A DNA stretch of 64,000 nt from Eonycteris spelaea (GCA_003508835.1 PUFA01000203.1:186001-250000), one strand, 5' to 3'. Counted from the stretch's first letter, positions 42,250-56,039 are shown. A program made the numbers and translations. The notes: generated from the sequence alone by a model not told the origin.

Positions 42250-42670
42250 ATTACAATGGGGCCGGAGCTGCTATCCCAGGGCAGCTGCCGAGTGTCTTAG
42301 GCCTCAATAGTTGGAACACATTGGCAAAGTAACCATTGGACTGGGCCCAGGGGAACAAGGTGTCCCAAAGGACTGTTTGCAGAGATAACAAGCGGGCACA
42401 TATCATGTGGGACTTACCACCACCTGACTGAAAATTGAAACCACTGCTTGAGTCGGCCTCATTGTTAGATTTCCGCACCATGCCTGCTTGCTTCAAATTG
42501 TCCCTTCCCTTTGTCATACACACCCCTGGCCTTTGTCTCCCCATCGCAACGCTTGGGCCCTCTGTCCACCCTCACTGCTTTCCGAACAGCGGTTCTTATC
42601 GCTATGACGCAAAGGCTTGTTTGCCCCTCACTTTAAAGGGCTTTTTTACTAACCAGTTAAATGTAGAGAA
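42250..42670 (+). repeat. Dispersed repeat, family A, copy 2
   Basis: Homologous by eye to 18770-19200 (shared ATGGnGCCGGAGCTGC start, AAAGGACTGTTTG and AGATAACAAG blocks, and a CTTTTTTACTAACC end). Same orientation as copy 1. Confidence 0.6.
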
Positions 42671-43063
42671 AGATACATGCTTTCCAGGGCGGCAGAGGAG
42701 CGCTCCGCCACACTGCGAGCCTGAAACGGCTCTTTCCTCAGGGTTTCTGCTTTGTAGGACACGCACGGCTTTGCTGACGCCCAGCGTGGTGACGGGGGAC
42801 TAGGGTACCGGGGAGGCGCCTCGGGGCACAGGCCCCACGCAGGCCCGGCCCAGCAGCGGGCAGCAACAACCGCGACCGGAAATCGGGGTAACAGCATCCA
42901 GGCCAGCCTGGACAACCCTAGCCAGTCTACGAGTGATGTACCCTGGGCGAACCCTCGGTTGGAAACACGAAGTTAATAACCTAGCAAACTGCTCCAAATT
43001 CACGACAACGGCTCCAACTAAACACTTTGTAGACACCTAAGCTCTTTAAAATGAAAACTTGGG

Positions 43064-43079
43064 GGCCCTGAAAAGGGCC
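43064..43079 (-). terminator. Histone 3' stem-loop of H4C9
   Basis: The minus strand reads GGCCCTTTTCAGGGCC. It is the histone hairpin with CCC/GGG stem pairs, 37 bases past the H4 stop. Confidence 0.97.
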
Positions 43080-43116
43080 TTTGGTTTTGCTGCAGAAAGC
43101 GAGTCGGGGTTGGGAC

Positions 43117-43560
<444 letters not shown>

Positions 43561-43579
43561 GGAACGGGCCGGGACTGCT

Positions 43580-45660
43580 TGCTCCTTTGTTCTCTTTAAG
43601 TCATTTTTTTTTTTTAACGCTTAGCTTTTATTCTATTTTTGTCCCCTTTCTCTTTTAATGCGTTTCGTGTCCTATCCTCATCAAACAGCAACACTTTAAC
43701 ATAAAAACAAAGAGAAGAAAACACTTTTCTCTCTACATATATACATGTATTTTCTTGAACAGTATTTGCACACTACAATTGCATCGGTTTTCTCAATATA
43801 CAGGGAGAGGAAATACGAGCTGCGTACCAAGTTCCCAGAAATAGAACAAAATGGACTAAATAGAGAATTTTAAGGTCTTCCAGTACATTAACAGATGATT
43901 TTACTTCGTTGCACCCATTTCTTTTAGTACGAAGGTAAAAACTGTTAAATCTATACATTAGAATACATTTATATTTGAAATACTTTGCCCTATCCTAAAA
44001 ATTACTGAATCCCTCCACCAACCCAGTTATGTATCTCAGCAGTGTGTTTTCTAAATAACATTTTAAAAATTAAACAGAACTTTCATTAATTACAAAGTCA
44101 ATTAATTTCAAACTGGTGTACAAATAGAAAATTTAAATGCAGGGAAAATAAAGTGTATTTTTGTTTTTCATTCTATTTCTCCAACATTAACTGGAATACA
44201 TTTTATACTCTTCACTACTATAAAAATCAGTAAAATTCCCACCACGCGGTGGCCCTCCCCCAATCTGATTTCATGAGTTTTTGCCTAGAAAGTAGTGAAA
44301 CAAGGTCGGCAATGGGTGGACATCTGGAAAGTTTGTCAGACTCCTTGTAGTTCTTGAAACTGAGGTTTTTATTCTTCTATAAACATATGCAATTTTATAA
44401 AAATGTGATGGTATTTGAGCTGCTTTCTAATGTACTAAATGGCTTAATATATTAAGATATACTTAGTTAAAATCAAGGTATTTTCCTTGTGTCTTTACAT
44501 TCTTTTACAGTTGAAGGGAGACAGAAATTGCCACCCCACACTGCCCCTCTTTGACTGGAGGGTTATTTTGAGCTGATTATTTTTGGGAAACAGCAGACAC
44601 AAGAGAAATCTCTGAAAAAAAGTAGTTCTTTTTTATAAGAGACATTTACATCTAAGGAACATCTCCATTAATAAATGTCTTCTTATCCCGCCCCTCCCCC
44701 ACCTGGAAAAGGGAACCACTCACTGGAGAATCTCATCAAGGGGAGGTATCTGCTGAATCTGCAAACAAAACCTACCCTGTTTATATCCCTTTTCCTGGTA
44801 TCCTCTAATAATTGCCCTCCATTTGCCCACTCCACCCCTTTCTTCTTCTTGTCTGGCTGAAGATGGTAAATAAGGTGGAGGATAGGGTCATTTACGGGAG
44901 CTCACTCAGTTTTCCTGAGTATGTCATGTATACCTCTCCTACACAGCCAGTACACACTCAATTCGTCAACAAAGTTTTAGTCACGTTTGCAAAATACATC
45001 CTACACCTAACTATTGTCTATCCCGCAAGTGAGGCCAGGCCACCATTATCTCTCAAAAAGACCACTGAAATACCTTCCTAATTTACATCTTTACTTCTAA
45101 AGTTTCACCAAAATTAATTGCTTTAGTGAACTTTCAAAGAAATGTAAATCAGGATATGCCATTCCTTTGTTCAAAGCTCTTAGAATGGACATTTAGAATA
45201 ATTTGCAAAGTTCAGATGACAAAAATCCTGTGGTCAAAAAGCCAAAAAGGATTGACCTGTTTAAAACAGATCACCCCTAGGCAGAGTGGGAGCTGGGGTG
45301 AAAGCAGGTGATACCCAGTAAGATGCAAAACAAATCCTTCAACAGACTGGGGGGGTGGTTTTATTGCTGGGTAGGGCACGAAATCCATTTGCATCTAAAC
45401 GTTCACCTTTTGACCAAGTGTTTTTTCCACCCTTTTCTCACGGTTTAATCCTGATGCCAGGGGCACCAATTACCCTAATTACTTGTGACGCACACAAAGC
45501 ATCTATCCCTTTTACTTGGCTGATGGTAAACATTGTAACTTTCAAGTTGATGGCTGATTCCTGTGTCTGTGTTGTTTAAGTAGCGACACCTACTGACCAA
45601 CTGCGGTATGTCATTTTCGACTAGGTAAAATAAGGAACATGCCCCTCTTTTGGGGAAGCT
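43580..45660. other. AT-rich intergenic, no gene seen
   Basis: Sequence between the H4 gene and the second H2A/H2B pair. It has short chance frames only and no clear repeat. Confidence 0.35.
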
Positions 45661-45666
45661 GTGGGT

Positions 45667-45682
45667 GGCTCTGAAAAGAGCC
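45667..45682 (-). terminator. Histone 3' stem-loop of H2AC11
   Basis: The minus strand reads GGCTCTTTTCAGAGCC, 52 bases beyond the stop codon. The hairpin is canonical. Confidence 0.97.
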
Positions 45683-45734
45683 TTTGGGGTTAAGACAAAA
45701 GTTGGTAGCTGCAGGAGCTGAAGTTCCAGCTGGT

Positions 45735-46126
45735 TCACTTGCCCTTGGCCTTGTGGTGGCTCTCGGTCTTCTTGGGCAGCAGCACGGCCTGGATGTTGGC
45801 AGCACGCCGCCCTGCGCGATCGTCACCTTGCCCAGCAGCTTGTTGAGCTCCTCGTCGTTGCGGATGGCCAGCTGCAGGTGGCGCGGGATGATGCGCGTCT
45901 TCTTGTTGTCGCGCGCCGCGTTGCCCGCCAGCTCCAGGATCTCGGCCGTCAGGTACTCCAGCACGGCCGCCAGGTACACGGGCGCGCCGGCGCCCACGCG
46001 CTCGGCGTAGTTGCCCTTGCGGAGCAGGCGGTGCACGCGGCCCACGGGGAACTGCAGCCCGGCCCGCGACGAGCGCGTCTTGGCCTTGGCGCGCGCCTTG
46101 CCGCCCTGCTTCCCGCGTCCCGACAT
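45735..46126 (-). CDS. H2AC11: Histone H2A type 1 (KAKGK-ending, 130-residue type), one-base deletion near 3' end
   Basis: A core histone beginning [16 protein letters not shown], with an intact fold through [15 protein letters not shown] and [16 protein letters not shown]. The C-terminus, read past the break, is [10 protein letters not shown], as in 130-residue human H2A type 1 including H2AC11. The stretch is 392 bases where 393 are needed. A base is missing near 45798, where the minus strand reads GTGCTGCCAACATC and the paralogue reads GTGCTGCCCAACATC. The frame as written reads through into the 3' flank and would alter the docking domain. The site differs from that of the other H2A copy, so the two deletions arose independently. 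Confidence 0.9.
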
Positions 46127-46829
<703 letters not shown>

Positions 46830-46858
46830 GTGCCTGTGCAGGCACCTCTTAACCCAAA

Positions 46859-46874
46859 GGCTCTTTTCAGAGCC
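46859..46874 (+). terminator. Histone 3' stem-loop of H2BC11
   Basis: GGCTCTTTTCAGAGCC with upstream AACCCAAA, 29 bases past the stop. Confidence 0.98.
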
Positions 46875-46879
46875 ACTCA

Positions 46880-47875
46880 CGTTTTCTCAAAGCGAGCTGG
46901 TGCTTGTTTTCCTTCTGCGCTGTGTCTTGTCACTCGTCTGGTCTGCCTAGCAGGGTTGAGAACCTGTCCCGTCCTATGAGGTCGCGGTAAGCACGAGCTC
47001 CACTAAGGACAGAAGGAAAGTTGCCCGCCCCTGTCACAGCTCGAGAACTCCTTTGTGTAAAGAAACAATTTCCTGAGCGTTTCGCTGTCATTTAGGAACT
47101 TCCTGCATTTGAATGGGCTCTGCCATCAGTTCTGATGACTATCAGGGTTACGTTATGGTGAAAATTTTAGCTCGAAGCGGATTCAGACACTCTGGGGGGC
47201 TCGTGCCAAGGTCAGAGTGGGACTCGCAGCTTCATTGGTCCTGGCATACAGGAAGCGCCCAGGTGTGGGCGCTTGCTATTGCTGTCAGGTGGTCCATCCA
47301 GCCTGTCAGTCTTTTCTTTGATGTTATCTTTCTTTCGGGGGATGAGGTTTATTGTTTCCTCTCAATTTTCCATGGCGAGAAAGGGAGTTGAGGAGTATAA
47401 CTTTCAGTCTGAGAAACACCAGGTGCTTTGTGATTGGAATAGTCCATTCCCTTTGCCATACATGCACATGATGAAAACATTCGAAGACAAAACACGCCTG
47501 GGGTCAAATAAAGGCAAAGAAGCTTGAACATTTATCCCAGTCTCTCTTCTGGAGTAAAAATCAGTTTCTATTTTACAGTTCCTTTGATTAGTGAAAGGCA
47601 CTAAAGGACCAGAAGAATAATTTATATTTATGATATTTGAAGCAAAGGATTGAAATGGAAAGTTAGAAGAAAAATGGCAAATTTAGCTAGTCAAGGGATG
47701 TGATTCTCATTTCCAGGGGAAAAAATGTTGTGGATGAAAAAGGGGGTTCTATGAAAAGTAATTTCACAGAGTGACCTGACCCAAACCCCTCACTGGGCAG
47801 GTCACGTGGGCAGTCAGGCCCAGTCCTAAGGCTTCTTCAGTAAAAGGCTCTCTCGGGCGTAAACCGCCCCGCACA
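46880..47875. other. Intergenic, no gene seen
   Basis: Chance frames only. Confidence 0.3.
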
Positions 47876-47879
47876 TTGT

Positions 47880-48165
47880 CTGCCTGCATCTAGGTTCACA
47901 TGTCTGGAAAATGCCAGGAGTGAACCTTGTCAGGTCCCCAGAGCACGACCGCCTCCCACCCCCCAGGAGCACGTGGTCGCCCTAGCTGTCTGCACCTAGC
48001 TTGCCACACCGTCATGTGACCTCTGACCTTCCCGCCGTCACTCCAAATGCAGAAGGGGACTGCAGAACTGTCAGTCTCCAGAGAATCTGAGATTTTGCTC
48101 GCTGGGATATATCATCAGTCAGGCTCAGATAAACTCATTAAAATTATCTACAGCTTTGGACATTT
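47880..48165 (+). repeat. Dispersed repeat, family B, copy 2
   Basis: It aligns by eye with 36440-36720 in the same orientation. The best shared block is CACCGTCATGTGACCTCTGA followed by CCTTCCCGCCnTCACTCCAAA and GCAGAAGGGGACTGCAGA. Confidence 0.7.
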
Positions 48166-49600
48166 CTTACATCCACAGTCCTTTAACTTAAATTTTGAAT
48201 AAAAAATATATAAGTATGGTCTTACTTTTTTTTTCCTTTTAGGAAACAACTTTTTTTCTCCTGAGCACTTTACACAGAAAACATCTACAAGCAATGACAG
48301 TCCATTAACAGTGAAAATTCCCATCGCCTAGATTATAGTTTCGCAATTCCTTTTTCAAAGAACAAACTCTTTTTTGGAGATTTTGGTTAAATGTTATGAA
48401 TTAAAATAGATTTGAGACAGTACAAGCAAATGCCATATGTTGATCTAATAGAATCCTAATTCACTCAAAATTATTGTAAAAAAATCTTTGAGGTGATTGA
48501 GGATATTTTAAAAAGGACTAAACTTTGGATGATATTACAAACCATTTAAAATTTTTCTTTATGAAAATCTTGTATTTTGTTTGTGTCTCTAAGGACATTT
48601 GTGAAAACATTCATGATCAAAATATCAAGTTTGTGACTTCCTTGCACTAACCTCCTGTCCAGTGTAGGCAGGATAATGAAACAAATGGGCAAAATGTTGG
48701 CAATTGGTGAAGCATGCATGCCAGGCACTTGGAGGACATTATTTTCTTTTGTGTACTTTTTGTGTGCATAATCCATTTCCTGCCAAAAGAAAGCCAAAAT
48801 AACGAATTTATTTCTCTTGTGGTCAACAAAGGGTGACATTGAAAGGAATCAAGCGTTGGCACACTGTTGGACCTTTAGGCTAATGCAGCTAAAAGGTTGT
48901 TTTGATTTATGGTTTCTGTAAGGCAGGCCATTGCTAGAGTTTAATAATCAGACGTATAATGACTATTATAAGCAATCCTGCTCCCAGCACAGTCCTCGAG
49001 TGCCCAGTGCCCCCATCATAACAAACACGCTTATCAGCTTCCTACACACCCCTCTGGAATTTCTTTACACAAACACAAATGCATACATGTGGGTTCTCTT
49101 CACTTCTTAGCGCAAATGGCCAGCGGTCACATGGTCTCTTTGCGGCTTTGTCTCTTGCTTTTCTCGCCATCTAGGTTGGAGCCCTTTCCTGTTAGTAAGT
49201 AGAGTGGCTGAAACTTCTCGGCAGGGGAAGCTCGTGGTCCCAGGAGGTGTAACCCGTTTCCGCACTGGGAACGCAGATGGCTGCATTGTCCCTGAAAACC
49301 AGCCTTGTGTTCATCCTTGAGAGGAGATGCCCAGGGGCTGAACTGGTTTGGACAGCCGTGAGGCCAAAGTCCAGTTCCTTCCCTGGGATGTGGACCCCAT
49401 GCTTTGTGAGGAGGGCAATAAGGACCTCACACCCAGTGCTCATCCTGTCAACGAGGCCTTTGACTGTGATCTCACACTTGGGCAACACTGTCTGCATTTC
49501 CTCTCCCTGCTCACTACCATTTCTTTTCACAATATGTCTCAAGATCTGACATGCTCAATATTTTACCTGTTCACATGCTTGTCTTCATGATACCTCCTCC
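48166..49600. other. Intergenic, no gene seen
   Basis: AT-rich with short frames. Nothing recognisable. Confidence 0.3.
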
Positions 49601-49735
49601 CCTACCACCACTGGGATGTAAGTCCATCAACAGCTGTATTTTTTTTTTTTTTTTTTTGCTCTATTTCGATCACTGATGTATTTCCTGGCTTCTAGAGCAG
49701 TGCCTGGCACGGAGTATATCTCTGAATAAATGAGC
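49600..49735 (+). mobile_element. L2/MIR-type 3' end fragment
   Basis: GGGATGTAAGTCCATCAACA, then GAGCAGTGCCTGGCACGGAG and CTGAATAAATGAGC, is the typical end of an old L2-like element. A run of about 18 T interrupts it near 49640. Confidence 0.65.
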
Positions 49736-49939
49736 AAAGGGCTATTCCTTGGTTCCCCTGTTGCCAAATGGGGGACTCTCAAAGAACTTCCTTCTTTCAC
49801 TGGATGATCCGAACATCAGAGGCAGCGTCACCCTCCTCGCCGTTCTCCAGCGAACAGAACACAGCAAAAGTGGTGGGATAGCATTTCCAAAATCAGCTTA
49901 TAAGAGATGGTGGCTTCTGTTGTGCTCCTCCTGTCCCCT

Positions 49940-50290
49940 CTGGCTCTTCCTACTTTCTGCCATGTCATGAGATGTCATGAGACGTGCTGTGGGGAACCCC
50001 AATGACAAGAAAGCGAGGGATGCCTTCGGATGGCAGCTGGTAGAGATTCGGGTCCTCAGTCTAAGTCTACAGGAAAACGGGTCCAGAAAAGCCGCATCAG
50101 TGGTCTGGGAGTTCATGCTTCCTCAGTGCAGACTTGGGAACCCAGAAGCCCCTACCCATGCCTTTGCAGCCAGAGGACCCAGCAAAGCCACGCCTAGAAT
50201 CCTGAGCCACAGAAATTGGAGGATAATAAAAGTTGTTTTATACAACTAAGTTTTGGGGTAATTTGATATACAGCAACAGATGATGAATAT
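49940..50290 (+). mobile_element. LTR fragment, MaLR/ERVL type (tentative)
   Basis: The 3' part ACAACTAAGTTTTGGGGTAA followed by TTTGATATACAGCAACAGATG resembles the conserved end of MLT1/MST-type LTRs. The upstream part (CCTTTGCAGCCAGAGGACCC, CCTGAGCCACAGAAATTGG) also fits. The left end is uncertain. Confidence 0.5.
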
Positions 50291-50754
50291 GAACAATAAA
50301 TAAGTCGTGGCGTATTCATACTGACGCACTATACAGAAATGGAAATAGATAAAATACATCTATGGCAACAATAATAAAATGTACAGAATTTTATGAATGA
50401 AAAAATTTTTAAAAATAAAAATGTATGTTTCTATTTATATAAAGTTCAGATATAGGTAAATGATGTTTAGGAATGCAAAACTTGGTGATAAATAACGAAG
50501 AAAATTCAAGTGATAAAAGTAAAGCTAAAGTTGGAGACTACCTCTGGGGAGGGGGACAAAAAAAGCCCTCGTTCCTGACGGGTGACAAGGTCAGCTTCAC
50601 CTGCTCGATCACAGAGAGCGGGAGTCAAAGGAAAGGAAGAAGCTGCGGCTTAAAACAGGGTGGACCCCCCACACCCAAACAACAGCGGAGGGAAGACCCC
50701 AAGGTCTACAAGGGGGTTTCATACCCAAACGAACACTGATTTTGCGCTGTTGGC

Positions 50755-50836
50755 CGACGAGGGTGGGATTCGAACCCACGCGTGCAGAGCACAATGGATT
50801 AGCAGTCCATCGCCTTAACCACTCGGCCACCTCGTC
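50755..50836 (-). tRNA. tRNA-Ser (GCT)
   Basis: On the minus strand this is an 82-base type II tRNA with a long variable arm (TTGTGCTCTGCACGC) and anticodon GCT in ATGGACTGCTAATCCAT. The acceptor GACGAGG pairs CCTCGTC, and the T stem GTGGG/CCCAC is perfect. It is almost the same as the human gene. No T run of four follows nearby on the minus strand; the first I see is about 100 bases away. Confidence 0.97.
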
Positions 50837-50839
50837 CCC

Positions 50840-51400
50840 ACGTCCTCGGGGCTAGGAGCACGCATTTCCAGGCGTTGTTCTCCGGAAATCACCGGTCGTC
50901 CTGGGAGGAGAGGCCCTGGGACGTGGCTAGGAGACATCTGGGGACGTGGGGACAATGGGCCCCTTCTTTCCTTCCACACCATGGACGAGAACAGGGCCGG
51001 GGGTGAAGGGAGCTGCAAGGAAGCTGTCGGGACGCGACGGAAATACGCGTGCCAGGCCTTCGCCCCTTCCTTGCGCCCTGGTTGCTCTTGGGCGACAGAG
51101 GCCCAGGGTCCCCTCCGAGTCCAAGGAGCGGGAGCATCCAGACTCCTGACTCGCGGTGAGTAAACACTTCTAGAAACCGGCCGGGGGACTGCGGGGCGAC
51201 GCCCCCTCGATGCTGCAGGGGCCCTGAGCCCGTAAGCTCGCGTCCCGGCACTGCGTGTGAGGGACCGTGAGCTCTGATCCCCTAAATGCCTGTGTGCTTC
51301 TGGGGTGGCTTCTAGGGGTCAGGCTGCCCACTTCCCCTCCATTTTCCGAGGGACGCTGAGACCGTGAAACTCAGCAGCGAGAAAACGATTCGGTGGAGGG
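50840..51400. other. GC-rich flank of tRNA-Ser
   Basis: Moderately CpG-rich. Overlapping frames on both strands have no recognisable family. Confidence 0.35.
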
Positions 51401-52430
51401 CGAGGGAGGGAAGCTGTTTCAGCTGCCTTTTGGGTTTAAATATTTTTTAAAAATTATAATTAAAAAAAGTTGCAAAGATATATTTATGGCAACAAGTTTA
51501 TTCTTGTGTGCGGTGTGAAAAATAGATCTAATTTATTTTTTTTCCAAATTTCCAATATAATTGACCAAAAAACTATCATTAAAACCTTTTACTCAGTGAT
51601 TTGAAATACTACTTTCATCATATACTAGATTTCTATATGTAGTTGTCTGAAGACACCGCGTCCTTACCCAGGCTGTTCCACCTGCCTGAATCATTGTCTC
51701 CCCACACGACGTGACCTCCATTAGGTTCCAGGTCACATAATTCCTGGATGAGGAGCCCCTAATCTCCTTCCCAACACCTGCAGGCCCAGGGGTCAAGGTG
51801 TTAGCTCCGCCGCCACAAAATGGGCAATCACCTTCCGCGTGCTGCGACATTTTGAGCGCTTGTGGACGAAATGGCAAAGGGCGCAGCCCCGTCTGTACCC
51901 CTGAGATCTCCGAATGGTCACCCGCTGTGAGAAACCACCTGAGATCCACTTCCTATACCTGCGACCTTGTCTCTTCCTTTGGGCCTGCCGATTGCCTTCC
52001 TGATATTAACCATCCAGCGAATACTGAGACACCCACGATCGGCTCAGCTCCCTTCTGTATGTGGGCGCTGGACACATTCAAGCGGAGAGAACAAAATCTC
52101 CTTTAAATGAGGTCCCTGCCCTGCTAGAAAACCCACGAAACCCATGACATGTGGGAGGCAGTTGAGCTAAAGACTGTAGGGGGCAACTGTCTCAACTACT
52201 CAGCCTTTAAAAGTTCCCCTGCCACTCCCCCAGGCTCTGTCTCAGGGAAAGCACAGGGCTGGCCCTCACTCCCTTAAGCACGTGAATAGATGCTCAATGT
52301 CACTAATGGTTAACAGTAAATCAAAACCACAATGAGATACCATCTCATACCTGTTAGGATGGCTTTTTTTTTTTTTTAAAGTAAGAAACAAAGAGCCCCA
52401 GAGACAAAATATGATCGGTGTTACAGGCAG
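51400..52430. other. Intergenic, no gene seen
   Basis: An AT-rich patch at 51420-51600 and mixed sequence after it. AATCAAAACCACAATGAGAT with ACCATCTCATACCTGTTAGG near 52320-52360 looks like a short piece of L1 ORF2 on the plus strand. Confidence 0.4.
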
Positions 52431-52539
52431 AGCTAGTTCTGGGCCATGACGGTGAGACCGACTGTCCAGAGGCAGAGGCACGCATACAAAGCAGCACAGC
52501 TATTTGAGCGAGCATCTCAGCGGGCTGTGCCGATGGATG

Positions 52540-53500
52540 CGCAGGCGTGTGAACAGGCCCCAGACCCAGAACCAGGAGCAGCCGGAGCCCTGCGGCCCCC
52601 GGCCGCTGTCTCCCGGCCCCTGCTCTGATTCCAGCACTCGGTGCTCTTTGAGCATCGCCGTGGAGTGTACATTTGCAATGTTCTGAAAGTGACCACTCCT
52701 GGTTCTCGTGTTTGTTCCAAGTAATTCCTGAGCGGTGGTGGCGGGCGGAGGTGGGGGGCACTGGCGGCGATGGCAGGTGACTGTACCTGGCTCCGAAGCC
52801 GAACCTCGCCAACTGCTGCTCTTTCCCGCGCACGCACTGCACCCGGGGTGCGGCCGATTCCGGGCTGAGTAAATTGTGGGGCATCAGGGAGAGGGGACGG
52901 ATGCGCCCCAGGGGTCGACAGTTCTGACGTTGACGTTTTGAGCCCGGCGAGCGTTAGCCCAGAGCTCTGGGACTCCGGCAGAACGCACAGGGCCCGGGAG
53001 GCGCGGCTGCGCGGGCCTCCACCCAGCAGCGCTGCGCGGGGCCGCCCACGTGAGCCCACCGGGAGGACGGGCCGGGGCTGCCTTGGCTCCGGAAGGCAGC
53101 GGTTGGGGCCCGCCAGTCAGGGGCAGGCTGAAACGGCAGTCCGGGTGCCTCTGTCCCTTGTGGTAGGGGCAGTGCCAGGACCAGGGAGAAGGCAGCTGGT
53201 CCCTTTCCCAGCGCCGCCCAGAATCATCTGCTGCTCGCTGGCCCACGAGGCACAGAGTGTGTGCTGTGCCGTGTCCGGCGCTGCCTGTCGCACAGGTGAG
53301 GGGGACAGGCGCGTGGGGCATCGCGGGCGCTGCGCTCTCCCCCCGCATCTCCCCTCGGCACGCGTGCGTCTCCCTCGCCCAGCAGTGGGAGTTTTTATAT
53401 AAGTCGCGTGGCCCTCGGTTTTAGGCGCGGGGCACCCTTGCTTTCTTTATTAAGACTTTCTTAGAGAGGATGCGCTGTCGGTGCCGGCGCGGTGTTAATG
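52540..53500. promoter_or_regulatory. Orphan CpG island upstream of tRNA-Ala
   Basis: GC- and CpG-rich, ending about 100 bases before tRNA-Ala. Frames on both strands are Arg/Pro/Ala-rich without a family match. Confidence 0.4.
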
Positions 53501-53605
53501 GCCTGGACTTTCTTTATGTCCTGAGCCGCCTGAAGCGGTGGACAACGGGGAACCGCACATCTGCTCATAAATGAGAAATTGGAGGGAAAAAGCCTCGCAG
53601 CAGCT

Positions 53606-53678
53606 GGGGAATTAGCTCAGATGGTAGAGCGCTCGCTTAGCATGTGAGAGGTGGCGGGATCGACGCCCGCATTCTCCA
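53606..53678 (+). tRNA. tRNA-Ala (AGC)
   Basis: A 73-base tRNA-Ala-AGC of the GGGGAATTAGCTCA type that is abundant at human 6p22. The anticodon stem CTCGC/GTGAG has one G-T pair where the usual form has G-C. The T arm GCGGG/CCCGC pairs fully around ATCGACG. A TTTT terminator comes three bases after the gene. Confidence 0.96.
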
Positions 53679-53959
53679 AGTTTTGCTATGCCGACCTTTG
53701 GATTTGGGGTGGGACCCCACAGCTCCTGACCCCGTGAAGTAAACGACAAAACCTGGCACTTTTCGAACACAGCAGTAGTTTTGCCATTCTTTCGGATTTT
53801 GACCAATGCGCATGGACAACACAAGGCTGCCAATGGCTCTAAGCTCAGTACATTTAGAGCTAGCAATTTATAATTCATTTTCTGTTTCTTCAGAGCAGCT
53901 GTGATCCCTCAAGGAGGAGTTACAGTTTTTCTCCGCATCTTGGCCCTGAACCGACACAG

Positions 53960-54880
53960 TCCTGGAAAGAGCAAAATGCACAACCCACCATTCAAGAAGC
54001 TCAGAAAACATCAAGCAGAGAAAACCCCAAAACATCCACATCCAGACATATTACAATCAAACTGCTAAAAAGTCAAGAAAAAAGAGAACCATGAAAGCTG
54101 CCAGATGAAAAGAAAAGGGGAACCAACATTTGTATGTTTGGGGATTTCTTACCAGAAACTAAAGATGCTAGAAAGAAATAGAAGACAATTTTTCAAGTGC
54201 TGAGCTGAAAGAAATTAATCACCAGTCTGAAACTTTAAGTATAGCAAAAATATCCTTCAGACCTAATGGTGAAAAACATCTCATTTGAAGGTAATCTAAG
54301 AAAATTCATGGGTACTGGGACAGCTAAAAAAGAATTAGAAAAGATTTTAAACTGAAGAAAAATGATAACAGAAGGAAATTTAGAACATCAGGAATGAAGA
54401 AACAATAGCAGAAACAGGAAATATCTAGGCAAATATGGTAGTAGACTATTGGGCTCTGAAGATCTTTGAAGTAAACTTGAAGATTATAAGCAAATTTTAT
54501 AACTTTAAGTGATGAGTTTTCATTGTATCTGGATGTACTATATACATAACACAAAGAAGATACGGTAAAAGAACCTAAATGGTGATGAGATTTCCATATT
54601 CAACATGAATAGTTTAATATTGACTCTAAAATACACTGTAAATATTAAGCACTTACAATGCTAATACCTAGACCACTTACTAAACATTGTACAAGACAGA
54701 GCAAGATAAACAATATATTACTATAGAATGTTACATATGTGTTTAAAAGCCAAAGGGAAGTAGGAAGACAGAGGAATGAAAAACAGAGGGAACAATTTAT
54801 AAAACATAAAATGATAGGTCTATATACAAACATATTCATAAGAACATTAAATGTCAAATCATCTAAACACATTATTTACA
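53960..54880 (+). mobile_element. LINE-1 fragment, left part
   Basis: CATATTACAATCAAACTGCT followed by AAAAAGTCAAG, then GAAAGCTGCCAGATGAAAAG and ATATCCTTCAGACC, are L1 phrases in plus orientation. The frame is heavily broken. L1-like sequence continues on the far side of the 5S copy. Confidence 0.65.
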
Positions 54881-54892
54881 AAGTAGAGGTTG

Positions 54893-55009
54893 GTCCACTG
54901 TCATGCTACCCTGAACAACCGATCCAGTCTGATCTCAGAAACTAAGCAGGGTTGGGGCTGGTTAATACTTGGATGGGAGACCACCTAGGAAAACCAGGTG
55001 CTGCAGGTG
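54893..55009 (+). rRNA. 5S rRNA-like sequence, diverged copy inside L1
   Basis: The plus strand follows 5S rRNA with ACCCTGAAC, AGTCTGATCTCAGAAACTAA, GCAGGGTTGGGGCTGGTTAA and TACTTGGATGGGAGACCACC, ending CTGCAGGTGT. The first helix and several loops are mutated (GTCCACTGTCATGCTACC for GTCTACGGCCATACCACC). A short A-rich tail follows. It is probably a retro-copied 5S pseudogene. Confidence 0.87.
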
Positions 55010-55600
55010 TAAAAAATAAAATTGAATTTTAAAATAAGGGATTTGACAAGGTCCTTGCAATCTGTGAGGTCAACCAAGGGCTGCCTTGTCTAAAAAAAAA
55101 AAAAAAATTAAAAATTAGAAAAAAAGTAGAGATTGTCAGAATGTATTAAAAACAAACTATACTCAAAATGTACTGACTATAAGAAACCTACCTCAAGTAT
55201 ATTGGCTTAGGTAGAGTAAAAGTGAAGAGTAAGGAAAGTTAAACCATGCAAGCACCAAGGGGGGTAAAAAAAAAAACTGAATTGGACAAGTTAATATGAG
55301 ACAAAGTAGATTTCAAAGCAAAGATAATTTCCAGGTAGAGAGAGAGAGGTTACAAAATTACAGGGTGTCTGTTCACCAGAGAGACGTGATGTCCTAGATG
55401 TGCATTCTCAAATGTAGAGCTCCAAAACTCAAACAAAAGCTGATTAACCAGGAGGAAAAAAAAGAAAAGAAAAATCCACAATTATAGTTGCTGATGTTGA
55501 CACTTTGTAGATATCTTGTAGATAACATGTCAGCAAACACACTGCAGATATAAGCACCACCACCGATCAATGGATCTAATCGACCTTATAGAGCAAAATT
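55010..55600 (+). mobile_element. LINE-1 fragment, right part
   Basis: AGAGATTGTCAGAATGTATT, CTGACTATAAGAAACCTACC and ATGAGACAAAGTAGATTTCA are L1 ORF2 phrases in plus orientation, decayed. They look like the continuation of the fragment left of the 5S copy. Confidence 0.6.
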
Positions 55601-56039
55601 ATGATGTAGGTAGAAGGAAGGGCCAATGAGTTGAGAGAAAGCAAGAGACATCAAAACTAAGAAACCAGGAATAGGAGAGTGCCTCAGAGTGACTGCTAAA
55701 GCTGGTGTTTGAGAAAGGGTTATTTAGCTGTAAATGCCAGGGAGGCTGGAAGTGCTGAAGCTGGAAGTGGATGGTCCCTTATACTTGTCTATCTTTCTAG
55801 CTCTTGAGCTCTGGGGTCATCAGATTCTGTCTCACTCACTGAGCCTGCTGCAGTGGCCGGCACAGAGCAGCTCCTCAGTGAATGTGTACTGAACGTGCAG
55901 AAAGGAACTGAATAATTCAAAAGTGTTGCAGGAGAATAATGTTCAGTATTTTGCAAGTCGTTGGGTGTTAGGTTTGAAGAAGAAGAGCCAAAGCCGACTT
56001 GGAAGGCCAGCACAGAGGAGGTTGGGAATTAGACTTTCT

